DNA of 24,892 nucleotides from the NCBI GenBank assembly GCA_019232735.1, contig JAFANL010000029.1, positions 1 through 24,892 of the forward strand, given 5' to 3'. The stretch is from Aquitalea sp. Lineage in GTDB: Bacteria > Pseudomonadota > Gammaproteobacteria > Burkholderiales > Chromobacteriaceae. A program made the position numbers and the translations under genes. Each line of letters starts with the position of its first letter. The first letter of the stretch is position 1. Positions 8,150 through 17,025 of the stretch are shown here, piece by piece. The notes beneath the pieces were generated by a model. It made no database searches and was not told where the DNA came from. It saw only the letters and a program-made list of their open reading frames with translations.

Positions 8150-8431
8150 TTAGCCACCCAGAGCTGCTTTGGCAGCGGACAGGAACGGGTTGCTGAAGGT
8201 GTACAGCATGGCAACGCCCACACCGATCATGGAAATCGCGTCCAGCAGACCGGCGATAATGAACAGTTTGGTTTGCAGAACCGGGATCATTTCCGGTTGA
8301 CGGGCGGAGGCCTCGAGGAACTTGCCACCCAGAATGGCGAAACCGATAGCAGTACCCAGAGCGCCCAGGCCAATGATCAGAGCAGCTGCGATAGCGGTCA
8401 TCGACTGAATCTGAGAAACGAGTGCTTCCAT
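8150..8431 (-). CDS. atpE: F1Fo ATP synthase c subunit
   Basis: Subunit c forms the proton-driven membrane rotor ring. The 93-residue protein has two hydrophobic helices joined by the polar ARQPE loop (residues 43-47). Asp64 in GLLDAISMIG is the ion-carrying carboxylate, equivalent to E. coli Asp61. The adjacent residues lack the Gln/Ser pattern of sodium-type c subunits, so a proton-driven ring is expected. A clear AGGAG ribosome-binding site precedes the ATG, and a U-rich leader lies further upstream, consistent with the many c copies needed per enzyme. Confidence 0.98.
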   Translation of the reverse strand: MEALVSQIQSMTAIAAALIIGLGALGTAIGFAILGGKFLEASARQPEMIPVLQTKLFIIAGLLDAISMIGVGVAMLYTFSNPFLSAAKAALGG

Positions 8432-8465
8432 TATTTATCTCCTAAGACTTATGCAAGGATGGTTG

Positions 8466-8511
8466 GTAAAAAAACTAAAAACAAAGGTAAAACTCTAAAA
8501 AAACAGATACC
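8466..8511 (-). promoter_or_regulatory. U-rich leader upstream of atpE, possible translation enhancer
   Basis: The 89-base gap between atpB and atpE is the largest inside the operon. On the mRNA strand it contains several long U runs (TTTTTTTAG, TTTTTAG, TTTTTTTACC) ahead of an AGGAG ribosome-binding site. E. coli atpE also has a U-rich initiation region that raises translation of the high-copy c subunit, so a similar role is plausible here. Confidence 0.4.
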
Positions 8512-8520
8512 ACGAAACTC

Positions 8521-9339
8521 TTAGTGCGCTTCCACGGCCAGGCTCAGGTACACGATGGTCAGCATCATGAACACGAAGGCCTGCAGGGTGATGATCAGGA
8601 TGTGGAAGATGGCCCACGGTGCACCCAGGATCCATTGCGCGCCCCAGGGCAGCAGTGCGATCAGGATGAAGATCAGTTCGCCAGCATACAGGTTACCGAA
8701 CAAACGAAGCGAGAGAGAGATCGGCTTGGCGGCCAGTTCGACCAGCTGGAAGATGAAGTTCAGCGGGGCCAGGATGATGGCGCCAATCGGATTGTGGGTG
8801 TGGAACGGAGCGGTCAGCAGTTCCTTGCCCCAGCCGCCCAAGCCCTTGGCCTTGATGGAGAAGCCGATAATGCACAGGAACACGGACAGCGACATGGCGA
8901 AGGTGGCGTTCACGTCGGCAGACGGTACCGAACGGAAATAAACGTGATGCGGTTCCAGACCGAAGAAGCTGTGACCGATCCACTGGGCAATGTTCGGCAG
9001 CAGGTCAACCGGCAGCATGTCCATGGCGTTCATCAGGAAAATCCAGCAGAAGATGGTCAGCGCCAGCGGGGCTATGACGTTGCTCTTGGCATGGAAAATT
9101 TCTTTTACCTGGGTATCGACCAATTCGATGATGGATTCGACAAACAGCTGCAATTTGCCCGGATTTTCCAGGCTGGCGCGACGAGCCACCATGGCGAAGA
9201 CGCCGGCAAACACGAAAGCCAGGAACAGGGAAACAGAGAAGGTATCTACGTGCAGGCTCCAGAAGCCGCGAGCCGGAGACGGATCGGAGTTCCAGAACGT
9301 AAGGTGGTGATTAATGTACTCAATTGCGTTGCTTGCCAT
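8521..9339 (-). CDS. atpB: F1Fo ATP synthase a subunit
   Basis: Subunit a supplies the proton half-channels next to the c-ring. The 272-residue, multi-span membrane protein carries the essential arginine in SLSLRLFGN (Arg212, equivalent to E. coli aArg210). The channel glutamate in NLYAGELIF (Glu221) and the C-terminal LQAFVFMMLTIVYLSLAVE helix are also present. It lies between atpI and atpE. Confidence 0.98.
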   Translation of the reverse strand: MASNAIEYINHHLTFWNSDPSPARGFWSLHVDTFSVSLFLAFVFAGVFAMVARRASLENPGKLQLFVESIIELVDTQVKEIFHAKSNVIAPLALTIFCWIFLMNAMDMLPVDLLPNIAQWIGHSFFGLEPHHVYFRSVPSADVNATFAMSLSVFLCIIGFSIKAKGLGGWGKELLTAPFHTHNPIGAIILAPLNFIFQLVELAAKPISLSLRLFGNLYAGELIFILIALLPWGAQWILGAPWAIFHILIITLQAFVFMMLTIVYLSLAVEAH

Positions 9340-9353
9340 CGCTCTTTTCTCAA

Positions 9354-9713
9354 TTATTTGATTAGAAGCCCTAACCAGTAGCCGGACACCGTGGCAAAAA
9401 AGCCTGCCAGCAATCCCACTACCGATAAATCCTTGAAAAACACCAAAGATGCACCAAACATTAAGACAGTCAGCATGAATTTGACTGCCTCTGCCTTGAA
9501 GTGCGCCTTCATCAGCACCGCAGGTGGGACATGCCGCTTGGCGTAGGCGATCCTGGCATAAACCGCGGCGGGAATCAGCGCCGACAGGCCCCCCAACAGA
9601 ACCGACACCGGAACCACAATGGTGCCGCCACTCAATACGGCACCAAGTAGTACGGCCACTACAAGCAGTTTTGCCTGCAGGCGCAGCACGCGCCCGACTT
9701 CCGGATTTTGCAT
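9354..9713 (-). CDS. atpI: ATP synthase protein I
   Basis: AtpI is a small membrane protein made from the first gene of many atp operons. It is thought to help assemble the c-ring and is not part of the finished enzyme. The 119-residue product has about four hydrophobic segments, for example LLVVAVLLGAVLSGG and the C-terminal VVGLLAGFFATVSGYWLGLL. I chose the ATG at 9713 (MQNPEVGRVL); a GTG at 9722 would add three residues but lies only 9 bases from the predicted transcript start. No strong ribosome-binding site is visible for either. Confidence 0.85.
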   Translation of the reverse strand: MQNPEVGRVLRLQAKLLVVAVLLGAVLSGGTIVVPVSVLLGGLSALIPAAVYARIAYAKRHVPPAVLMKAHFKAEAVKFMLTVLMFGASLVFFKDLSVVGLLAGFFATVSGYWLGLLIK

Positions 9714-9737
9714 GTCCGACACTTAAAAAATCGGTCG

Positions 9738-9767
9738 ATTATAGGCTGAGCGCTTGATTTGCGTCAA
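9738..9767 (-). promoter_or_regulatory. Promoter of the atp operon
   Basis: On the minus strand a TTGACG -35 element (9762-9767) and a perfect TATAAT -10 element (9738-9743) are 18 bases apart, just upstream of atpI. The predicted start is near 9731. No convincing terminator follows parB, so read-through from the mnmG-parB genes may add to expression. Confidence 0.8.
9754..9767. promoter_or_regulatory. FNR/ANR-like box over the atp -35 region
   Basis: The plus-strand sequence TTGATTTGCGTCAA matches the FNR consensus TTGAT-N4-ATCAA at all but one position. It overlaps the -35 hexamer, centred near -29.5, where a bound regulator would be expected to repress. This is a motif match only. Confidence 0.3.
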
Positions 9768-9805
9768 ATTGAACATAAGCGGCACTATTGCGGTGCAAAA
9801 CAAAA

Positions 9806-10663
9806 TCATTTGCTTGATTTTACTTGAAGTTTCTCCAGCAATCTTTCCAGATCATCCAGATTGGCATACTCCACCTGCAGGCGGCCTTGTCCACGTGCGC
9901 CATGGCGGATGCTGACCTTGGCGCCGATGCGCTCGGAAACCTCCTGCTCCAGTCGCGCGATGTCGGGATCGACCCGCTTTTCCGCTGTCGGCAGTGTGGT
10001 TTTTTGGTCAGACCATTGCTGCACCCGGCGCTCCACTTCCCGCACCGACCAGCCCTTTTCCACGGCAGCATGTGCCAGCTCCAGCTGCTGCACGACTGGC
10101 AGCGCCAGCAAGGCGCGGGCATGCCCCATCTCCAGCTGGCTATGGTGCAACATGGTCTGTACCGGCTCCGGCAGCGCCAACAGGCGCAACAGATTGGACA
10201 CCGCACTGCGCGAACGCCCCACGGCATCGGCCGCGGTTTCATGCGTCAGTCCGAATTCGCTGATCAGCCGCTTCAGGCCTTGCGCTTCTTCAATCGGGTC
10301 CAGCTCCTGGCGCTGGATGTTCTCGATCAGTGCCATGGCCAATGCGGCTTCGTCGGCCACGGTTTTCACCACTGCTGGCACTTCGGCAAGACCTGCCCTG
10401 CGGGCAGCATGCCAACGACGCTCGCCGGCAATCAGTTCGTACTCACCCAGTCCGATTTCGCGTACCACGACCGGCTGAATGATGCCCTGGGCGCGAATGG
10501 AAGCCGCCAGCTCGTCCAGCGCGGCTTCGTTCATATGGCTGCGGGGCTGGTATTTGCCGGGACGGATCAGGTCGATGGAAAGCGTGGTGAGGCGGTCATC
10601 CACCGCAGCACTGGTGGCGAGGAGCGCGTCAAGACCGCGCCCGAGTCCTTTGAGTTTGGCCAT
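9806..10663 (-). CDS. parB: Chromosome-partitioning protein ParB
   Basis: ParB binds parS sites near the origin, spreads as a CTP-dependent clamp and directs origin segregation with ParA. The 285-residue protein opens MAKLKGLGRGLDALLA, typical of chromosomal ParB/Spo0J. It has the CTP-binding GERRWHAARRAG motif at residues 80-91 and a helix-turn-helix around residues 135-165 (ETAADAVGRSRSAVSNLLRL). A C-terminal dimerisation domain follows. It starts 4 bases after parA. I saw no consensus parS palindrome in this window. Confidence 0.96.
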   Translation of the reverse strand: MAKLKGLGRGLDALLATSAAVDDRLTTLSIDLIRPGKYQPRSHMNEAALDELAASIRAQGIIQPVVVREIGLGEYELIAGERRWHAARRAGLAEVPAVVKTVADEAALAMALIENIQRQELDPIEEAQGLKRLISEFGLTHETAADAVGRSRSAVSNLLRLLALPEPVQTMLHHSQLEMGHARALLALPVVQQLELAHAAVEKGWSVREVERRVQQWSDQKTTLPTAEKRVDPDIARLEQEVSERIGAKVSIRHGARGQGRLQVEYANLDDLERLLEKLQVKSSK

Positions 10664-10667
10664 GATG

Positions 10668-11459
10668 TCAGACAGAAGGGGTTGCGGTTGCGGGTTCGAG
10701 ACGGGCAGTCAGTTCCTGCGCCAGCGCCAGATAAGCCTGTGCGCCTCGGGCATTGCGGTCGTACACCAGCCCGGGTAGTCCATGGCTTGGCGCCTCCGCC
10801 AGGCGGACATTGCGCGGGATGACGGTTTCGAACACCTTGTTGCCAAAGTGATTGGCCAGCTGCTCGGAAACCTGCTGTGAAAGATTACTACGTGCATCGA
10901 ACATGGTACGCAGCAGGCCCATGATTTCAATACGCGGATTGACGGCCACGCGCACTTTACGCAGCGTGGTCACCAGATCGGACAGTCCCTCCAGCGCATA
11001 GTATTCACACACCATGGGGATCAGCACGCTGTCGGCGGCCACCAGGCCATTGAGCGTCAGCAGGTTGAGCGAGGGCGGGCAGTCGATCAGCACGTAGTCG
11101 TATTGGTCGTCCACCGTGCTCAGGGCGTTCTTGAGGCGTGCTTCGCGCGCCAGTTCGTTCACCAGCTCCAGCTCGGCACCGCCCAGGTCGCGATTGGCCG
11201 GCAACACGTGGTAGCCGCCCTCTTTTGCCGGCTGACGCGCCTCTTCCACTGAAGCATCGCCCAGCAGAACGTGGTACACCGAGCGTTCCAGTGCCTGCTT
11301 GGCAATGCCGCTGCCCATGGTGGCATTGCCTTGCGGGTCCAGGTCGACAATCAGTACCCGTCGCCCCAGTTCGGCCAGACCTGCTGCCAGGTTGACCACG
11401 GTGGTGGTCTTGCCGACCCCACCTTTCTGGTTGGCGACCGCGATCACCCGTGCATTCAT
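10668..11459 (-). CDS. parA: Chromosome-partitioning ATPase ParA (Soj)
   Basis: ParA is a Walker-type ATPase that binds DNA non-specifically and moves ParB-parS complexes. The 263-residue protein begins MNARVIAVANQKGGVGKTTT, with the deviant Walker A KGGVGKTT at residues 12-19 including the signature lysine. DLDPQGNATMGSG and YDYVLIDCPPSL (Walker B) follow. Its ATG overlaps the rsmG stop as ATGA, showing tight coupling. The short N-terminus marks it as the chromosomal type, without the extra DNA-binding domain of plasmid type Ia ParA. Confidence 0.96.
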   Translation of the reverse strand: MNARVIAVANQKGGVGKTTTVVNLAAGLAELGRRVLIVDLDPQGNATMGSGIAKQALERSVYHVLLGDASVEEARQPAKEGGYHVLPANRDLGGAELELVNELAREARLKNALSTVDDQYDYVLIDCPPSLNLLTLNGLVAADSVLIPMVCEYYALEGLSDLVTTLRKVRVAVNPRIEIMGLLRTMFDARSNLSQQVSEQLANHFGNKVFETVIPRNVRLAEAPSHGLPGLVYDRNARGAQAYLALAQELTARLEPATATPSV

Positions 11460-12082
11460 TTAGCCACCATTCTCACCAGATGACGTTCGGCGTCCAGGCC
11501 GGGCACCGATACCGGTACGACTTCGGCAACGGCCACCGTTGCCGGCAGCAGCGAGATTTCTTCGTAGGGATACACACCCTTCATCGCCAGGTATTGACCA
11601 CCTTCTGCCAGCAGATGCGGGGTCAGTTTGACAAACTCGGCCAGCTCGGCAAAGGCGCGGCTGGTGATACGGTCGAACTTCTGCTCCGGCTGATAGGCTT
11701 CCACCCTGCTGGTGATCACCTCGACATTGGGCAAGCCCAGTTCGATGACCGCCTGACGCAGGAAGGTGGTTTTCTTGTGGTTGGCATCCAGCACCACCAC
11801 TTGCAGGTCGGGACGGGCAATGGCCGCTGGAATACCCGGCATGCCGCCACCGGAACCCACATCCAGCAAACGGGTGCCACCATTCAGGTGCGGTACCAGC
11901 GACAGGCTGTCCAGCAAATGGTAGCTGACCATGCGCTGCTCTTCGCGCACGGCGGTCAGGTTATAGGTGTGGTTCCACTTGGCCAGCAGGTTCAGGTAGC
12001 CATCCAGCAGGGCCAGCTGTTGTTCGGAGAGGCCCAGGGCCAGCTGATCCAGCCCGTGTTTCAGTTCTGCAGTATGTGTCAT
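11456..12082 (-). CDS. rsmG: 16S rRNA (guanine-527-N7)-methyltransferase
   Basis: RsmG uses S-adenosylmethionine to methylate G527 of 16S rRNA; in other bacteria its loss gives low-level streptomycin resistance. The protein is 208 residues from the ATG at 12082. A TTG at 12097 would add five residues, but the ATG gives the usual length. The SAM-binding signature LLDVGSGGGMPGIP and the family segment NLTAVR are clear. It follows mnmG by 15 bases and overlaps parA by 4, a conserved gidA-gidB-parAB arrangement. Confidence 0.95.
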   Translation of the reverse strand: MTHTAELKHGLDQLALGLSEQQLALLDGYLNLLAKWNHTYNLTAVREEQRMVSYHLLDSLSLVPHLNGGTRLLDVGSGGGMPGIPAAIARPDLQVVVLDANHKKTTFLRQAVIELGLPNVEVITSRVEAYQPEQKFDRITSRAFAELAEFVKLTPHLLAEGGQYLAMKGVYPYEEISLLPATVAVAEVVPVSVPGLDAERHLVRMVAK

Positions 12083-12097
12083 GCGCTTGGCTTGCAA

Positions 12098-13990
<1,893 letters not shown>

Positions 13991-14339
13991 CTGGCTGTAC
14001 TCGGAAGCCCGTGCATGCAAACAAGGCATGGGCGAGGCGTGCAGGAAAAACGGCCTATTCTACGGCAAAACCGATCACCATGTAAGTCATTGATTTACTT
14101 CAGCCCTGCTGTAACCAGTCGTTAAAACGGCGGTCATTCACAAGTCATGTGACGGAAATGTCGTCGTCAAACAGGATGATTAGCATGGTTTGCACAGGCG
14201 GAGGCCGAAAAAGCTGCTGCCAAATGAAGGAGTTGCCATACCAGGCTGGATGGAAGGCTTCCATTCTGCACCATGGTTCAGGCGACATCCGGTGCTGACA
14301 AAACTAGCATGCCATACACATTCTCAGGGGAGATCAGTC
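13991..14339. other. 349-base divergent intergenic region
   Basis: This gap lies between the divergent mnmG and olsB-type genes. It holds a plausible mnmG promoter and, at the right end, an AGGGGAGA ribosome-binding site for the acyltransferase. The plus-strand reading frame is open from 14190 but has no recognisable protein before 14340. I found no DnaA-box cluster or consensus parS here, and no convincing plus-strand promoter. Confidence 0.6.
14057..14085 (-). promoter_or_regulatory. Probable mnmG promoter
   Basis: On the minus strand a TTACAT -35 element (14080-14085) and a TAGAAT -10 element (14057-14062) are separated by 17 bases. The predicted start near 14050 would give a leader of about 60 bases. 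Confidence 0.45.
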
Positions 14340-15089
14340 ATGCAACTTAACGAAAGCATTGCCGCCCGCCGCCAATTGAAACTGGGCGTTCGCGTTGCCG
14401 AAACCGCCGAAGACATCCGCCGCGCCCAGAAACTGCGTTTTGATGTATTTGCCGGCGAAATGGGTGCCGAGCTGTCCTCCCGCGAACTGGGCATCGATTG
14501 CGATGAATATGATGCACTGTGCGACCACCTGATCGTGGAAGACGCCAACAGCGGCCTGGTGGTCGGCACCTATCGCATGCTGCCTCCCGACATGGCGCGC
14601 CGCGCCCCCTCGCTGTACTCCGAACATGAATTCGATCTCACCCGGCTGGACAATCTGCGCGATGGCCTGATCGAGGTTGGCCGCTCCTGCGTGCACAAGG
14701 ACTTCCGCAGCGGCGGTGTCATCGCCCTGCTGTGGTCCGGCCTGGCCGACTACGTACAGAAAAAAGGTGGCGAATACCTGGCTGGTTGCGCCAGTGTCAG
14801 CCTGGTCGATGGCGGCCATCAGGCGGTCAGCCTGTATCGCCAGCTGGAAGCCAGCCACCTGTCCCCGGCGGAATGGCGCGTCTTCCCGCACCTGCCGCTG
14901 CCGCTGGACCGCATCCATGACGATGCACCGTCCTCGCCGATGCCGCCGCTGATCAAGGGCTACCTGCGCGCCGGTGCCTTCATCTGCGGCGAACCGGCCT
15001 GGGACCCGGATTTCAACTGCGCCGACTTCTTCATGCTGCTGCCGATGAGCCGCCTCACCGGCCGTTACAACCGTCACTTCGTGGGCTGA
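14340..15089 (+). CDS. olsB: OlsB-type L-ornithine N-alpha-acyltransferase
   Basis: OlsB-family enzymes transfer a 3-hydroxyacyl chain from acyl carrier protein to ornithine, giving lyso-ornithine lipid, the first step to phosphorus-free ornithine membrane lipids. The 249-residue protein shows the family pattern in order: AQKLRFDVFAGEMGAELS, CDHLIVED, VVGTYRMLPP, EVGRSCVHKDFRSGGVIALL and CASVSLVDGG. It ends with LIKGYLRAGAFICGEPAWD and DFFMLLP. The start at 14340 has a strong AGGGGAGA site. No olsA partner lies beside it, so the second acylation must be encoded elsewhere. The gene ends at its own terminator. Some annotations call this family GNAT or hemolysin-like. Confidence 0.85.
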   Translation: MQLNESIAARRQLKLGVRVAETAEDIRRAQKLRFDVFAGEMGAELSSRELGIDCDEYDALCDHLIVEDANSGLVVGTYRMLPPDMARRAPSLYSEHEFDLTRLDNLRDGLIEVGRSCVHKDFRSGGVIALLWSGLADYVQKKGGEYLAGCASVSLVDGGHQAVSLYRQLEASHLSPAEWRVFPHLPLPLDRIHDDAPSSPMPPLIKGYLRAGAFICGEPAWDPDFNCADFFMLLPMSRLTGRYNRHFVG

Positions 15090-15122
15090 TTCCCGGCCCG
15101 CTGCAGCCTGGCTGCTGTCATC

Positions 15123-15163
15123 AGCCTGGACGAAGCCCCCGTTCGTCCGGGCTGTTCTGTTTT
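15123..15163 (+). terminator. Terminator after the olsB-type gene
   Basis: AGCCTGGACGAA (15123-15134) pairs with TTCGTCCGGGCT (15142-15153) over 12 positions with one G-U wobble, around a 7-base loop. The tail GTTCTGTTTT is moderately T-rich. Confidence 0.75.
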
Positions 15164-15194
15164 CAGGTGACCATTCCCGGCTACAATCCGGCCC

Positions 15195-15896
15195 ATGAAC
15201 TATCCGTTTGCAGCCGTCGGCATCGTCCACTCGCCCTACAAGGAAAAATTCGGTATTCCGCGCCAGCCCTCGCTGGCTCCGGCCGCCGATGTCAGCGTGG
15301 AACTGCTCCCCCCCTACAATCACCCGGACACGGTACGTGGGCTGGAAGCCTTCTCCCATGTCTGGATCAGCTTCGTGTTCCACCAGACCGCCAATCGCGG
15401 CTGGCAAGCACTGGTGCGCCCGCCACGACTGGGCGGCAATGCCAAGGTTGGCGTGTTTGCCAGCCGTTCCACCCACCGCCCCAATCCACTGGGCCTGTCG
15501 CTGGTGGAACTGCGCGGCATCGACCTGAGCGATGGCGTCCGCCTGCAGCTGGCCGGTGCCGACCTGCTGGACGGCACCCCGGTACTGGACATCAAGCCTT
15601 ACATTCCCTTTGTGGAAGCGCGGCCGGAAGCCCTGGGCGGCTTTGTCGACGGGCCGCCACCCAGCTTGCACATTGTCTGGAGTGAACAGGCGCTGCAGCA
15701 GCTGGCCGCCCTGCCCGCCCCGCCTGCCGCCCTGCCCCAGCTGATCGAACAGGTACTGGCACAAGACCCCAGACCAGCCTATCAGGACGATCCGCAGCGG
15801 GTTTACGGTGTGCGGCTGTACGACTACAACATCCGCTTCCGTGTGGCGGATGCGCATGCCCACGTGCTTGAAATACAGCTGGCAGCCCCGAACTAA
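15195..15896 (+). CDS. trmO: tRNA (N6-threonylcarbamoyladenosine-37 N6)-methyltransferase TrmO
   Basis: TrmO (TsaA/YaeB family) uses S-adenosylmethionine to methylate t6A37 to m6t6A37 in tRNA-Thr, improving decoding. The 233-residue length matches E. coli YaeB. Visible family motifs are GIVHSPYKEKFGIPRQP near the N-terminus, VRGLEAFSHVWISFVFH, VGVFASRSTHRPNPLGLSLV and LDIKPYIPFVE. The C-terminal third (RVYGVRLYDYNIRFRV) is the small domain typical of the proteobacterial form. It lies between the olsB-type and Tim44-domain genes with no obvious functional link to either. Confidence 0.93.
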   Translation: MNYPFAAVGIVHSPYKEKFGIPRQPSLAPAADVSVELLPPYNHPDTVRGLEAFSHVWISFVFHQTANRGWQALVRPPRLGGNAKVGVFASRSTHRPNPLGLSLVELRGIDLSDGVRLQLAGADLLDGTPVLDIKPYIPFVEARPEALGGFVDGPPPSLHIVWSEQALQQLAALPAPPAALPQLIEQVLAQDPRPAYQDDPQRVYGVRLYDYNIRFRVADAHAHVLEIQLAAPN

Positions 15897-15904
15897 AGCC
15901 TCAT

Positions 15905-15923
15905 GCTCCGGTCACACCGGAGC
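15905..15923 (+). other. Short perfect hairpin between trmO and the Tim44-domain gene
   Basis: GCTCCGGT and ACCGGAGC form an 8-bp stem around a CAC loop, 24 bases ahead of the next ATG. The following CCTTTACT is only weakly T-rich. It could be a weak terminator for trmO or a leader hairpin of the next gene. Confidence 0.4.
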
Positions 15924-15946
15924 CCTTTACTCTGGAGAACATCATC

Positions 15947-16879
15947 ATGACACCACGCGCGAAGACGATCATGCTCGCCTTCACCCTGGTTTCTGTCCTG
16001 GCGGCACCGTTTGCGGAAGCCGCTCGTCTGGGCGGAGGCAAGAGCGCCGGCATGCGCCGCTCGGCCCCGACCAAGAGCTACCAGCAGCCCACCCCGATGC
16101 CGGCTCCGGCCCCGGTACCGCAAGCTGCACCCCAAGCACAGCCCAAGAAAGGCCCGGGCATCGGCACGGCCATTGCCGCAGGTGCCGCCGGCGCAGCAGC
16201 CGGCTACATGCTGGGTTCGGCCATGAACAATAACCACGCCTCCGGCAATGCCGTTGAAAACGGCAGCGGTTCCGGCATGCCCTGGGGCACGCTGGCCTTG
16301 CTGGGCCTGCTGGGTATTGGCGGCCTGATGTGGTTCCGTCGCAAGACGGCCAGTACCGCGCCGATGAATGCACCACTGCCGGCCGGCAATAGCCCGGTTT
16401 TCAACAGTGAAAGCCAGGATGCCGCCCGCTTCGAGCCGATTCCCAAGATCGGTTCCGGCCTGGGTCAGACACCGTCTTATGGTGCGGCACCGGCCATGGC
16501 CAGCAGCCTGGCGCGCCTGCCCGATGGCACGGAAACGCCGAACTTCCTGCGCCAGGCCAAGGCCACTTTCCTGCATCTGCAAAGCCTGAACACCCCGGAC
16601 AGCCTGGAAGAAGTACGCAAGTACATGACGCCGGATCTGTTTGAAGGCCTGCGCAATGACATCGCCGGCAACAGCGATGTGGCAGACTTCCCGCAGCTGG
16701 ACTGCCAGCTGGCTGAAGCCGTGGAAGAAGCCGGCCGTTACATTGCCACCGTACGGTTCTCCGGCACGGTCAGCGAATCGGTCAATGCCCCTGCCGTGCC
16801 ATTTGGCGAATACTGGCACTACATCAAGGATGGCAGCACCGGCGGCAAATGGCTGGTAGCCGGCATCCAGCAGGAATAA
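15947..16879 (+). CDS. Exported Tim44-domain protein
   Basis: The 310-residue protein has an N-terminal signal peptide (about residues 1-25, ending FAEAA), then a basic and proline/alanine-rich stretch (about 26-72). A glycine/alanine-rich hydrophobic patch (GIGTAIAAGAAGAAAGYMLG) follows, and then a clear membrane helix at about residues 120-136 bounded by FRRK. The C-terminal 120 residues look like the bacterial Tim44/Tim44-like fold: PNFLRQAKATFLHLQ, VRKYMTPDLFEGLRNDI and a final EYWHYIKDGSTGGKWLVAGI. This class is widespread in beta- and gammaproteobacteria, but its function is poorly known; an envelope role is likely. It has a GGAG ribosome-binding site and its own terminator. Confidence 0.85.
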   Translation: MTPRAKTIMLAFTLVSVLAAPFAEAARLGGGKSAGMRRSAPTKSYQQPTPMPAPAPVPQAAPQAQPKKGPGIGTAIAAGAAGAAAGYMLGSAMNNNHASGNAVENGSGSGMPWGTLALLGLLGIGGLMWFRRKTASTAPMNAPLPAGNSPVFNSESQDAARFEPIPKIGSGLGQTPSYGAAPAMASSLARLPDGTETPNFLRQAKATFLHLQSLNTPDSLEEVRKYMTPDLFEGLRNDIAGNSDVADFPQLDCQLAEAVEEAGRYIATVRFSGTVSESVNAPAVPFGEYWHYIKDGSTGGKWLVAGIQQE

Positions 16880-16906
16880 ATCCGGTTTTCAGCACGATTT
16901 ATCTTA

Positions 16907-16932
16907 ACGGGCCCTGTCGGGCCCGTTTTTTA
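16907..16932 (+). terminator. Terminator after the Tim44-domain gene
   Basis: ACGGGCCC (16907-16914) and GGGCCCGT (16919-16926) form a perfect 8-bp stem around TGTC, followed by TTTTTTATT. Confidence 0.92.
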
Positions 16933-16957
16933 TTGGCCGCCCATGCTCTACACTGGA

Positions 16958-16983
16958 ATGCCAATTGCTAGAGAGATTGGCAT
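16958..16983. promoter_or_regulatory. Inverted repeat upstream of the EAL gene, possible operator
   Basis: ATGCCAAT (16958-16965) and ATTGGCAT (16976-16983) are perfect 8-bp inverted arms with a 10-bp spacer, about 45-70 bases ahead of the EAL gene start. The 18-bp centre-to-centre arm spacing is close to two helical turns, as expected for a dimeric regulator. A poor TACACT -10 candidate lies just upstream. No regulator is assigned. Confidence 0.4.
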
Positions 16984-17025
16984 ACGGGCCAACAAGAGCC
17001 CTACTCCAGGAAGGAATGTACTGCA

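Noticed and set aside
14334..15863. 509-codon minus-strand open frame across the olsB-type gene and trmO
   Set aside because: It covers two convincing plus-strand genes and the terminator between them, and has no recognisable motif.
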